A stretch of 64,000 nt of DNA from NCBI GenBank assembly GCA_910578885.1, contig CAJTSH010000002.1, positions 62,001 to 126,000 on the forward strand, read 5' to 3'. Positions 25,132 through 33,374 of the stretch are shown one piece after another. Numbering within the stretch: position 1 is the first letter of the stretch; each line of letters begins with the position of its first letter. The position numbers were made by a program, and so were the translations under genes. Source of the stretch: an uncultured Lachnospiraceae bacterium. GTDB lineage: Bacteria > Bacillota > Clostridia > Lachnospirales > Lachnospiraceae. The notes under the pieces are model-generated. The model did not search any database and had not been told where the DNA came from. It saw only the letters and a list, made by a program, of their open reading frames with translations.

Positions 25132-26367
25132 ATGAGCAGACGAGTTGTAGTTACAGGTATGGGAGCAATTACTCCGCTTGGAAACAGCACGGAAGAATTC
25201 TGGAAGGGAATTACCGAAGGGAAAATCGGTTTTGGCGAAATTACACATTTTGACAGCACAGATTATAAATGTCATATTGCTGCGGAAGTAAAGAATTTTG
25301 ATGCGAAAGAATATATGGATTTTAAATCTGCAAAGAGGATGGAGCTGTTTGGCCAGTATGCAGTGGCTGCCACAAAGGAAGCATTGGAAGACGCAGGCAT
25401 TGATATGGAAAAAGAAGATGCATTTCGAGTCGGAACGTCTATCAGCTCTGGAATCGGCAGTCTTCAGGCAATGGAGCGTGAACATAAAAGACTGCTTGAA
25501 AAGGGACCCGGAAGAGTCGGCCCTATGTTCGTGCCGATGATGATCAGCAATATGGCGGCAGGAAATGTATCTATCCAGTTTGGACTAAAAGGAAAAAGTA
25601 TCAATGTAGTGACTGCATGTGCTTCGGGAACCAATTCTATCGGAGAAGCATTCCGTACGATTCAGTATGGGGATGCAGATGTGATGGCAGCGGGCGGAAC
25701 GGAAGGCTGTATTACTCCGATTGGCATTGCAGGCTTTACGGCATTGACGGCGTTGTCCACTGAGACGGATCCCGCAAAGGCGTCCCTGCCGTTTGACAAA
25801 AACCGCAGCGGCTTTGTAATGGGAGAAGGAGCAGGAATTGTAATCTTAGAAGAGCTGGAACATGCAAAATCCCGCGGAGCCAAAATCTATGCCGAGGTCG
25901 TAGGGTATGGCTGTACTTCTGATGCGTTTCATATTACATCTCCGGCGGAAGACGGTGAGGGCGCCGCAAAGGCAATGCTTGCAGCAGTAAAGGATTCCGG
26001 TGCATCGCCGGAGGATATTCTGTACATCAATGCGCATGGAACAGGAACCCATCACAACGACCTGTTTGAAACCAGAGCAATTAAGCTCGCATTTGGGGAA
26101 CATGCAAAAAATATCAAAATCAATTCCACAAAATCCATGATCGGACATCTTCTTGGTGCGGCAGGCGCTGTTGAATTTATTACCTGTGTCAAAGAAGTGG
26201 AAGCAGACTTTCTTCATGCAACCGTAGGATATACTACGCCGGATGAAGAGATAGATTTGGATTACTGCAAGGAAGCAGTGAAGATGGATGTGAAATATGC
26301 ACTGAGCAATTCACTTGGATTCGGCGGACACAACGCAAGTATTCTGGTTAAAAAGTATGATGCATAA
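25132..26367 (+). CDS. fabF: 3-oxoacyl-ACP synthase II
   Basis: 411-residue condensing enzyme that adds malonyl-ACP to acyl-ACP. The Cys-His-His triad is visible: Cys in NVVTACASGTNSIG, His in INAHGTGTHHNDLFE and His in KSMIGHLLGAAG. The N-terminus RVVVTGMGAITPLGNS is standard. In many clostridial operons accB follows fabF; here fabZ follows after only 20 bp. Confidence 0.95.
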   Translation: MSRRVVVTGMGAITPLGNSTEEFWKGITEGKIGFGEITHFDSTDYKCHIAAEVKNFDAKEYMDFKSAKRMELFGQYAVAATKEALEDAGIDMEKEDAFRVGTSISSGIGSLQAMEREHKRLLEKGPGRVGPMFVPMMISNMAAGNVSIQFGLKGKSINVVTACASGTNSIGEAFRTIQYGDADVMAAGGTEGCITPIGIAGFTALTALSTETDPAKASLPFDKNRSGFVMGEGAGIVILEELEHAKSRGAKIYAEVVGYGCTSDAFHITSPAEDGEGAAKAMLAAVKDSGASPEDILYINAHGTGTHHNDLFETRAIKLAFGEHAKNIKINSTKSMIGHLLGAAGAVEFITCVKEVEADFLHATVGYTTPDEEIDLDYCKEAVKMDVKYALSNSLGFGGHNASILVKKYDA

Positions 26368-26387
26368 TAAAAAGCAGAGGTGAGAAC

Positions 26388-26825
26388 ATGTCTTTATTAT
26401 CAGCAAAGGAAATCATGGAAATCATTCCGCATAGACAACCATTTATGCTCTTAGATACAATTGAGGAGATGGAGCCGGGCGTCCGTGCAGTGGGGAAAAA
26501 ATGTGTAAGCTATAACGAACCATTTTTTGCAGGGCATTTTCCGGGCGAACCGGTCATGCCGGGAGTGCTGATTATTGAAGCATTGGCGCAGACCGGAGCG
26601 GTGGCAATTCTTTCACTGCCGGAAAACCAAGGAAAGACGGCGTATTTTGCGGGAATTAATTCGGCAAAGTTCAAACAAAAGGTAGCGCCGGGGGATGTAT
26701 TAACTTTAGAAACTGAAATTGTCAAAGTTAAAGGACCAATTGGCGTGGGCAAGGCAACTGCAACGGTAAACGGTAAAATTGCTGCGGCAGCAGAACTCAC
26801 ATTTGCCATTGGAAAAGGTGAGTGA
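26388..26825 (+). CDS. fabZ: 3-hydroxyacyl-ACP dehydratase
   Basis: 145-residue hot-dog fold enzyme that dehydrates 3-hydroxyacyl-ACP. The catalytic His lies in AGHFPGEPVMPGVLIIEALA, and the Glu in the same helix completes the site. The N-terminal IMEIIPHRQPFMLLDTIEE is characteristic. The ribosome binding site is GCAGAGGTGAG. It is directly followed (one base) by the fused accDA gene. Confidence 0.95.
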   Translation: MSLLSAKEIMEIIPHRQPFMLLDTIEEMEPGVRAVGKKCVSYNEPFFAGHFPGEPVMPGVLIIEALAQTGAVAILSLPENQGKTAYFAGINSAKFKQKVAPGDVLTLETEIVKVKGPIGVGKATATVNGKIAAAAELTFAIGKGE

Positions 26826-26826
26826 T

Positions 26827-28530
26827 ATGGGAGCAAAGATTATAGATAAAATTAAGCTGGGAAAAAAAGAGGAGCCGGTAATGGAGGAAAAGAAGCTGCT
26901 TGTATGTAAAGGCTGTGGAAGAACGCTGAAAAAGGCGGAAGTGGTGGCAAATAAATATGTCTGCTACGGATGCGGATATTATTTCCGTGTTAAGACGAAG
27001 AACCGGTTGAAGATGGTTGCAGATCCGCAGAGTTTTACTCCTTGGTTTGAGGAAATGGAGAGTAAAAATCCATTGAATTTCCCGGACTATGAAGAGAAAT
27101 TGGAAGCAGTGAAGGAAAAGACCGGACTGCACGAGGGCGTTACCATCGGAAAGGGAAAGATTTATGGAGAAGAAGCTGTAATCGGCGTCTGTGATGCCAG
27201 ATTTTTGATGGGAAGCATGGGGCATGTGGTAGGCGAAAAGATTGCTTCGGCTGTAGAACGCGCAACAGAGGAACGTCTGCCGGTCATCATTTTCTGCTGC
27301 TCCGGCGGCGCAAGAATGCAGGAGGGAATTGTCTCCCTGATGCAGATGGCGAAGACCTCTGCGGCATTGAAGAAGCATTCGGATGCAGGACTTTTGTATA
27401 TTCCGGTGTTGACAGACCCGACGACGGGCGGCGTCACCGCCAGCTTTGCTATGCTTGGGGATATCATTCTTGCAGAGCCGGGAGCGTTAATTGGTTTTGC
27501 AGGACCAAGGGTAATTGAGCAGACCATCGGACAGAAATTGCCGGAGGGATTTCAGCGGGCACAGTTTCAGCTTGAGCATGGATTTGTGGATGCGGTGGTG
27601 GAACGTAATGATCTGAAGAAAACGCTGTATGAAATTTTAAAGCTGCATAGGCTGTCTGTTGCAGATGGGTACGCAGCATTTGCACCTGCCACCGAAACGG
27701 ACGGAAGACCGACGGAGCTGATGCGGGAGCGCGCTGCAAAGGCAGATGTGTTAGATGCGTGGGATAAGGTGAAACTGGCAAGATCGGTTGACAGACTTTC
27801 TACTGAGGATTATATAGGAGCAATTTTTGAAAAATTCATGGAGCTGCATGGAGACAGACAGTTCCGGGATGACCCTGCAATCGTGGGCGGAATTGCATAT
27901 CTGGACGGACAGCCGGTGACGGTAATCGGAATCCAGAAGGGAAAGGATATGAAGGACTGTATGCGTCACAACTATGGAATGGCATCTCCGGAAGGATACC
28001 GTAAGGCGCTGCGTCTGATGAAGCAGGCTGAAAAGTTCCGCCGTCCGATTATTACCTTTGTCAATACCTCCGGCGCTTTCTGCGGTATGGAGGCGGAAGA
28101 GCGCGGACAGGGAGAGGCAATTGCAAGAAATCTCTATGAGATGTCTGCACTGACAGTTCCGGTGCTTACTCTGATGATCGGTGAAGGCGGAAGCGGAGGC
28201 GCACTTGCCTTGGCTGTTGGAAATGAGGTCTGGATGATGGAGAATGCGACTTATTCCGTATTGTCTCCCGAAGGTTTTGCCTCTATTTTATGGAAGGATG
28301 GAAAACGGGCAAAGGAAGCAGCTGAAATCATGAAGATAACGGCGGAGGATTTGAAGGAGCTGGGAATCATTGAACGGGTGATTCCGGAGTATGGCAAGGC
28401 AGATGAAAAGGCATTATCTTCAATTGCAGGTTACATGAGAAAACATATGCGGGAGTTTCTGATACGTGAAGACAAGAAAACGGGTGAAGAGCTGGCACAG
28501 GAAAGATATGACAGATTCCGCAGCTTTTAG
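26827..28530 (+). CDS. accDA: Acetyl-CoA carboxylase carboxyltransferase, beta and alpha subunits fused
   Basis: 567 residues. The AccD half (about 20-285) starts with a zinc ribbon (C27, C30, C46, C49) and contains the carboxyltransferase segments FCCSGGARMQEG and TDPTTGGVTASFAMLGD. The AccA half (about 300-567) contains HGDRQFRDDPAIVGG, FVNTSGAFCGMEAEERGQ and GEGGSGGALALAVGN. It transfers carboxyl from biotin to acetyl-CoA, making malonyl-CoA for FabD. In most bacteria the two halves are separate genes. The biotin carboxylase (AccC) and biotin carrier (AccB) genes that usually lie next to it are missing here. The ATG at 26827 follows GGTGAG; a start at 26779 would read through fabZ in another frame. 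Confidence 0.93.
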   Translation: MGAKIIDKIKLGKKEEPVMEEKKLLVCKGCGRTLKKAEVVANKYVCYGCGYYFRVKTKNRLKMVADPQSFTPWFEEMESKNPLNFPDYEEKLEAVKEKTGLHEGVTIGKGKIYGEEAVIGVCDARFLMGSMGHVVGEKIASAVERATEERLPVIIFCCSGGARMQEGIVSLMQMAKTSAALKKHSDAGLLYIPVLTDPTTGGVTASFAMLGDIILAEPGALIGFAGPRVIEQTIGQKLPEGFQRAQFQLEHGFVDAVVERNDLKKTLYEILKLHRLSVADGYAAFAPATETDGRPTELMRERAAKADVLDAWDKVKLARSVDRLSTEDYIGAIFEKFMELHGDRQFRDDPAIVGGIAYLDGQPVTVIGIQKGKDMKDCMRHNYGMASPEGYRKALRLMKQAEKFRRPIITFVNTSGAFCGMEAEERGQGEAIARNLYEMSALTVPVLTLMIGEGGSGGALALAVGNEVWMMENATYSVLSPEGFASILWKDGKRAKEAAEIMKITAEDLKELGIIERVIPEYGKADEKALSSIAGYMRKHMREFLIREDKKTGEELAQERYDRFRSF

Positions 28531-28542
28531 AAGGAGTGTGCA

Positions 28543-29505
28543 ATGACAGGCAGAATATGTGGAACCGGAAGTGCCCTGCCGCATCTTCTGGTAACCAATG
28601 ATGATTTAAGTAAAATTATGGATACCTCGGATGAATGGATCAGCAGCAGGACCGGAATCAAAACGAGACATCTTGCAACGGAAGAGACTACGACAGGGCT
28701 TGCGGTCGAAGCGGCCAAAAAGGCGTTGGAAGATGCAGGAATCACCGCAGAGGAACTGGATTTAATCATTGCGGCAAGTGTTACGGCGGACTATCTGTTT
28801 CCGACACTTTCCTGTGAGGTGCAGGGGGCAATCGGTGCAGTGAATGCGACTGCATTTGATTTAAGTGCAGGCTGTTCTGGATTTCTGTTTTCTCTTGCAA
28901 CTGCACAGGCATATATCCAGAGCGGAATCTGCAAAAAAGCATTGTTAATCGGAGCAGAGGTGCTTTCCAAAATTATGGACTGGGAGGATCGTTCTACCTG
29001 CGTCCTGTTCGGAGACGGAGCCGGGGCGGCAGTCGTATGTGCAGATGAAGAAGGAATCCGCAGCATTATCAAAGGATCGGATGGTGCAAAGGGAATGGCG
29101 CTGAACTGTAAAAACCGCCCGGTCAATAATCCGTATCAGAAGAATCAGGCGGAATTATCCTACACCTATATGAATGGACAGGAAGTCTATAAATTTGCGG
29201 TACGTACCGTTCCGCAGTGCATTGAGGAAGTGCTGCAGAATGCGCAGATGAATGCAGAGGATGTGGATTATTTTATTGTACATCAGGCAAATATCCGCAT
29301 TATAGAAGCGGTAGCAAAACGGTTGAAACAGCCAATGGAGAAATTTCCGATCAATCTGACGGAATGCGGAAATATTTCTGCTGCAAGCGTGCCGATTCTT
29401 TTGGATACGGTTAACCGCCGCGGCATGATGCATAGAGGAGATAAAATCGTGCTTGCCGGTTTTGGCGCAGGACTTACCTGGGGAGCCGCCGCGCTGACAT
29501 GGTAA
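28543..29505 (+). CDS. fabH: 3-oxoacyl-ACP synthase III
   Basis: 320 residues. FabH starts each chain by condensing acyl-CoA with malonyl-ACP. The catalytic Cys is in DLSAGCSGFLFSL, His in YFIVHQANIRI and Asn in LTECGNISAASVP. The N-terminus has GTGSALP and TSDEWISSRTGIKTRH. It is placed after accDA, not near the operon start as in many Firmicutes. The repressor gene follows. Confidence 0.95.
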   Translation: MTGRICGTGSALPHLLVTNDDLSKIMDTSDEWISSRTGIKTRHLATEETTTGLAVEAAKKALEDAGITAEELDLIIAASVTADYLFPTLSCEVQGAIGAVNATAFDLSAGCSGFLFSLATAQAYIQSGICKKALLIGAEVLSKIMDWEDRSTCVLFGDGAGAAVVCADEEGIRSIIKGSDGAKGMALNCKNRPVNNPYQKNQAELSYTYMNGQEVYKFAVRTVPQCIEEVLQNAQMNAEDVDYFIVHQANIRIIEAVAKRLKQPMEKFPINLTECGNISAASVPILLDTVNRRGMMHRGDKIVLAGFGAGLTWGAAALTW

Positions 29506-29525
29506 TGAAGAAATGGGTGAAAATA

Positions 29526-29984
29526 ATGGATACAGATAGAACCCTAAATGATATTCTGGTGAATTTATTTAATGACTTGATGGACATAGAGGATAAATGT
29601 CTGATAACAGGGGAATTCCGAAATATATCCAACAACGATATGCATGTAATCGAAGCAGTCGGCATAGAAGAGCCGAGAAGCATGTCGGAGGTTGCAAAGA
29701 TGTTAAATATTACCACCGGAACATTGACAAGGAGTATCGATGCGCTTGTCAGGAAGAAATACGTAGAGCGGAACCGGAGTGAAGTGGACAAGAGGGTTGT
29801 GCGCCTGTCACTGACGGAAGCGGGAGTCCGGGCATATGAACACCATGCGCGGTTCCACCAGAATATGATCGAGGATATCAAGCAGCAGTTGAGTGACGGT
29901 GAGACCAGAGTCCTGATTGCGACGCTTGGGAAGCTGGTTGCGTATTTTCAGGAGAAGTATAAGGAATATTTGGAGAGTAAGTAG
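29526..29984 (+). CDS. fabT: MarR-family regulator, probable FabT
   Basis: 152 residues. The winged helix (about 40-110) reads MSEVAKMLNITTGTLTRSID (recognition helix) and ERNRSEVDKRVVRLSLTEAG (wing), with flanking dimerisation helices. Length and position at a fab operon agree with FabT, a repressor of lipid synthesis genes that acts with long-chain acyl-ACP. Matching TTTGA-N3-TCAAA palindromes stand at the acpP promoter. The ATG at 29526 gives the usual FabT length; earlier in-frame ATGs lie in or at the end of fabH. Being last in the operon would make its level follow operon expression. Confidence 0.8.
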   Translation: MDTDRTLNDILVNLFNDLMDIEDKCLITGEFRNISNNDMHVIEAVGIEEPRSMSEVAKMLNITTGTLTRSIDALVRKKYVERNRSEVDKRVVRLSLTEAGVRAYEHHARFHQNMIEDIKQQLSDGETRVLIATLGKLVAYFQEKYKEYLESK

Positions 29985-30002
29985 GGATTGATACATGGAA
30001 GA

Positions 30003-30034
30003 GCAGGCTGTTTGAGAGAAGCCTGCCTTTTCTA
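30003..30034 (+). terminator. Terminator of the fatty acid operon
   Basis: GCAGGCT (30003-30009) pairs with AGCCTGC (30020-30026), followed by CTTTTCT. The following 30035-30179 is AT-rich leader DNA without a recognised feature. Confidence 0.7.
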
Positions 30035-30179
30035 TAAGCTGATGGAATGTAATATATAACTTGAGGGTATATCAAATAGAAAAATTAAAATTTATTGAAT
30101 TTTTTAAGCAGAAAACTTGCAAAAATGCTAAAAAATCACCATCTGATATTATGAAAATAATCCAAAAATGAAAAAAATG

Positions 30180-30208
30180 TTGCCAAGACTTGCAAAACAT
30201 TATACAAT
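30180..30208 (+). promoter_or_regulatory. Promoter of gdhA
   Basis: TTGCCA (30180-30185), a 17-nt spacer and TACAAT (30203-30208), about 80 nt before the start codon. Confidence 0.65.
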
Positions 30209-30288
30209 ATAACTGTTGGTGCATATGCTGCATAAAGCGGTGCGCTGAAGTTGGAATATTATTAGAAAAGAAAAAGGAGATAGACAAG

Positions 30289-31623
30289 ATGAGTTACGTT
30301 GATGAAGTGCTGGAGAGAGTAAAAACCAAAAACGCTTCTGAGCCGGAATTTTTACAGGCTGCTGAGGAAGTATTAGAGTCTTTAAGACCGGTAATCGAAG
30401 CAAACGAGGAGAAATACCGCAGAGAGGCTTTGTTAGAGAGAATTACAGAGCCGGACAGACAGTTTAAATTCCGTGTGCCTTGGGTAGATGACAAGGGTCA
30501 GGTTCAGGTAAACACAGGATACAGAGTACAGTTCAACAATGCCATTGGACCATACAAGGGCGGTCTGCGTTTACATCCGTCAGTAAACCTTGGTATTATC
30601 AAGTTCTTAGGATTTGAGCAGATTTTCAAGAATTCCTTAACAGGTCTTCCGATCGGCGGCGGCAAGGGCGGTTCTGACTTCGACCCGAAGGGAAAATCAG
30701 ACAGAGAAGTAATGGCATTCTGCCAGAGCTTTATGACGGAGCTTTGCAAATATATCGGCGCAGACGTAGACGTTCCGGCTGGTGATATCGGAACAGGCGC
30801 AAGAGAAATCGGTTATATGTTCGGGCAGTACAAGAAGATCCGCGGTACATATGAAGGAGTATTAACAGGAAAAGGCTTAAGCTACGGCGGCTCTTTAGCT
30901 CGTACGGAAGCTACCGGTTATGGTTTATTATACATTACAGAAGAGCTGATGAAATGCCATGACATGGATATGAAGGATAAGGTATGCGTAGTATCCGGTT
31001 CCGGTAACGTGGCAATTTACGCAACAGAGAAGGCTCAGCAGATGGGAGCAAAGGTTGTGACCGTATCTGATTCTACAGGCTGGGTTTACGATCCGGAAGG
31101 AATTGACGTCGCTCTGTTGAAAGAAGTAAAAGAAGTAAAACGTGCACGTCTGACAGAGTACGCAGCAGCCAGACCAAGCGCAGAGTACCATGAGGGACGC
31201 GGCGTATGGCAGGTTAAATGCGATATCGCTCTGCCATGTGCAACACAGAACGAGCTGTTATTAGAGGATGCAAAGCAGTTGGTAGCAAACGGCGTTACTG
31301 CTGTATGTGAAGGTGCAAACATGCCTACGACCTTAGATGCAACGAAGTACTTACAGGAGAACGGCGTACTGTTCATCTGTGGTAAAGCCTCCAATGCGGG
31401 CGGCGTTGCAACATCAGCACTTGAGATGTCCCAGAACAGCGAGAGACTGAGCTGGACATTTGAAGAAGTAGATGCAAAACTGAAACAGATCATGGTAAAC
31501 ATTTATCACAACATTGATGATGCTGCAAAACGTTACGGCATGGAAGGCAATTATGTAGCAGGTGCAAATATTGCGGGCTTTGAGAAAGTTGCGGATGCAA
31601 TGATTGCGCAGGGTGTGTGCTAA
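30289..31623 (+). CDS. gdhA: Glutamate dehydrogenase (hexameric, NADP-type)
   Basis: 444 residues. It interconverts 2-oxoglutarate plus ammonium and glutamate, a main nitrogen-assimilation step in gut clostridia. The substrate site is visible as GPYKGGLRLHPSVNLG and GLPIGGGKGGSDFDPKG (catalytic Lys in the second). The nucleotide fold is near residue 235 (VVSGSGNVAIYA). Length and motifs match the hexameric 450-residue class. The codon choice is notably uniform, as in highly expressed genes. The start at 30289 follows AAAAAGGAGATAGACAAG; an in-frame upstream ATG at 30190 has no ribosome binding site. Confidence 0.95.
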   Translation: MSYVDEVLERVKTKNASEPEFLQAAEEVLESLRPVIEANEEKYRREALLERITEPDRQFKFRVPWVDDKGQVQVNTGYRVQFNNAIGPYKGGLRLHPSVNLGIIKFLGFEQIFKNSLTGLPIGGGKGGSDFDPKGKSDREVMAFCQSFMTELCKYIGADVDVPAGDIGTGAREIGYMFGQYKKIRGTYEGVLTGKGLSYGGSLARTEATGYGLLYITEELMKCHDMDMKDKVCVVSGSGNVAIYATEKAQQMGAKVVTVSDSTGWVYDPEGIDVALLKEVKEVKRARLTEYAAARPSAEYHEGRGVWQVKCDIALPCATQNELLLEDAKQLVANGVTAVCEGANMPTTLDATKYLQENGVLFICGKASNAGGVATSALEMSQNSERLSWTFEEVDAKLKQIMVNIYHNIDDAAKRYGMEGNYVAGANIAGFEKVADAMIAQGVC

Positions 31624-31736
31624 TTCGGAAAATACGGAATATAGAGATTTGATAATATGGGAAAGTCCTGTAAACTTTGGGTTTATTGGGCTTTTCCTTA
31701 TATATTGGAGTAATAATAGAATAGTAGAATGGTAGC

Positions 31737-31750
31737 CGTAGAATTCTACG
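31737..31750. promoter_or_regulatory. 14-bp perfect palindrome upstream of the MFS leader promoter
   Basis: CGTAGAATTCTACG is a perfect palindrome, and a further direct copy of GTAGAAT lies 14 bp upstream (31724-31730). It is about 60 bp before a consensus TATAAT (31812-31817). It may be an operator for an unseen regulator. No regulator gene is adjacent. Confidence 0.35.
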
Positions 31751-31811
31751 TTAAATTATACATACCGCGTTATCCGCTCAAAAAACAGTAGATTCTCCCC
31801 GCCAAATATAC

Positions 31812-31817
31812 TATAAT
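31812..31817 (+). promoter_or_regulatory. -10 element of the leader/MFS transcript
   Basis: Consensus TATAAT about 64 nt before the leader-peptide ATG. I find no good -35 at 17 nt spacing, which would fit an activated promoter but does not prove one. Confidence 0.45.
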
Positions 31818-31880
31818 ATCAATATATCATTACACATGTAGCAAAATCTGGAATATAACAACAAATTAAAGGAGAAACAC

Positions 31881-31946
31881 ATGAAATTATGCATTGCAAA
31901 AGCTCCATGCAAGGTCTTTTCGGATAGGGCGGCATGGAGTAAGTAA
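31881..31946 (+). CDS. 21-residue leader peptide ahead of the MFS efflux gene
   Basis: A short ORF with a strong ribosome binding site (TTAAAGGAGAAACAC before the ATG) encodes MKLCIAKAPCK followed by VFSDRAAWSK. It ends 58 nt before the transporter start. Its coding sequence forms one side of mutually exclusive RNA stems with the transporter ribosome binding region (see the attenuator entry). This is the arrangement of drug-inducible leader peptides. I do not recognise the peptide. Its function would be regulatory, through ribosome stalling, rather than as a product. Confidence 0.6.
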   Translation: MKLCIAKAPCKVFSDRAAWSK

Positions 31947-32004
31947 ACTATCCTGAGACTTTGCGAATTAACAGGAAAATAAGATAAATTAAGGAGCAAA
32001 GTCT
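31903..32004 (+). promoter_or_regulatory. Predicted translational attenuator of the MFS gene
   Basis: Five segments can pair. A (31903-31910, CTCCATGC) pairs with C (31932-31939, GCATGGAG), 8 bp perfect. B (31909-31927) pairs with D (31948-31964) through GCAAGGTCT/AGACTTTGC plus GGATAG/CTATCC, 15 bp with one G-U. D (31956-31964) also pairs perfectly with E (31996-32004, GCAAAGTCT), which overlaps the end of the AAGGAG site and reaches the ATG. D-E hides the ribosome site; B-D frees it. A ribosome paused early in the leader would block A and favour B-D. Confidence 0.55.
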
Positions 32005-33300
32005 ATGAATATAATGAAATATAAAGAACCCTTTTTTGAAATGCGGACATTCTTACTGCTTTGGATTACACAAGCATTTTCCGGTCTTGGAAGCGCTATG
32101 ACAAGCTATGCACTGGTCATTTGGTCCTATGCCCGGAGCGGTTCGGCATTAACGACGGCACTGCTGATGGTCTGCTCTTATGCGCCTTATGTGGTATTTT
32201 CCGTCTTTGCGGGGGCATTGAGTGACCGGTGGGATAAAAAGAAGACGATGTTGGTCTGTGATGCTGCTGCGGCGGCAACTACGGTCGCGATCGTACTGTT
32301 GCTGCATTACGACATGCTTCAGATTTGGCATCTCTATTTTGTCAATGCCATAAATGGTCTGATGAATACTGTACAGCAGCCGGCGTCGGAAGTGGCGGTG
32401 ACACGTATTCTTCCAAAGAAATATTATCAGAAGGTCGGCGGTATGCGTTATCTTTCCAATGCAGTAAATTCCATTTTGACGCCAATACTTGCAACGGCTG
32501 TTTTAGGACTTGCTGGAATTGGGGCGGTGATTACGTTTGATTTGGTCAGCTTTGCAGCTGCTTTTACCGTTCTGTTGTTTGGGATACAGATACCGCAGGG
32601 CAGGCAGCAGGTGAAGGAAGAGAAGCTGTTGAAATCTGTAAAGCAGGGAATTAGCTGGCTGAGAAAAGAACGGGGCATTTTTGATCTCATTCTTTTTCTT
32701 GCTTCGATCAATTTGGTGGCGTCTGTCTATCAGGCGGCATTACCGGCAATGCTTTTATCGAGGGAAGGCGGAAGCGAAAAAGTGCTTGGCATGGTAAATG
32801 CGGTAATCGGGGCAGCAACCTTGTTGGGAAGTCTTTTGGCGACGCTGGTGAGGGAATCAAAAAGCAGAGTGCGGGCAATCTGCAACTGCCTTCTGTTTTC
32901 CATGAGCTTTGAGAATTTTATGCTGGCATTGGGACGGACGCCGTTCCTATGGTGTGTCGGCGGATTCCTCGGATGGATATTGATTCCGCTTATGAATACT
33001 AATCTGGATGCTATTATGAGACTGCGGATACCGGAGCATATGCAGGGGAGGATTTATGCGGTGCGGAATTCGTTTCAGTTTTTTACGATACCGGTAGGTT
33101 ATTTCTTAGGAGGGCTGCTAGTCGATGAAATATTTGAGCCGGTTATGGCGGTGCAGGGAGCAGGAAGTATTCTGGTGCGTTTGTTTGGCGCAGGGAAAGG
33201 ATCGGGAGCCGCATTTCTTTTCTTTGTAATTGCATTTGCCGGAATTGTGGTCTGCCTGTATTTCAGGCGTGATAAACATATTTGGGAACTGGAAAAATAA
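32005..33300 (+). CDS. MFS transporter of the macrolide-efflux (MefA-like, MFS_3) type
   Basis: 431 residues with about 12 membrane segments. Family marks are FLLLWITQAFSGLGSAMTSY at the N-terminus, the loop 2-3 motif GALSDRWDKKKTM, QQPASEVAVTRILPK in the central part and RIYAVRNSFQFFTIPVGYF near residue 355. Proteins of this type export macrolides or other drugs by proton antiport. The substrate is inferred from family and the inducible-looking leader, not shown. Ribosome site AAGGAG lies eight bases before the ATG. It stands alone after gdhA. A hairpin (33309-33342) follows the stop. Confidence 0.75.
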   Translation: MNIMKYKEPFFEMRTFLLLWITQAFSGLGSAMTSYALVIWSYARSGSALTTALLMVCSYAPYVVFSVFAGALSDRWDKKKTMLVCDAAAAATTVAIVLLLHYDMLQIWHLYFVNAINGLMNTVQQPASEVAVTRILPKKYYQKVGGMRYLSNAVNSILTPILATAVLGLAGIGAVITFDLVSFAAAFTVLLFGIQIPQGRQQVKEEKLLKSVKQGISWLRKERGIFDLILFLASINLVASVYQAALPAMLLSREGGSEKVLGMVNAVIGAATLLGSLLATLVRESKSRVRAICNCLLFSMSFENFMLALGRTPFLWCVGGFLGWILIPLMNTNLDAIMRLRIPEHMQGRIYAVRNSFQFFTIPVGYFLGGLLVDEIFEPVMAVQGAGSILVRLFGAGKGSGAAFLFFVIAFAGIVVCLYFRRDKHIWELEK

Positions 33301-33308
33301 TTTTCGTT

Positions 33309-33342
33309 TTTTCTCATACAGGAACTGTCCTGTATGAGAAAA
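33309..33342 (+). other. Hairpin between the MFS gene and the arabinose locus
   Basis: TTCTCATACAGGA (33311-33323) pairs perfectly with TCCTGTATGAGAA (33328-33340) around ACTG, and adjoining T and A runs extend it. The T-run is on the 5' side, so it is not a standard forward terminator; it may still stop or protect the upstream mRNA. Confidence 0.45.
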
Positions 33343-33374
33343 GCCCTTAGGGCAGAATTTGACGGAGGTGTCAT

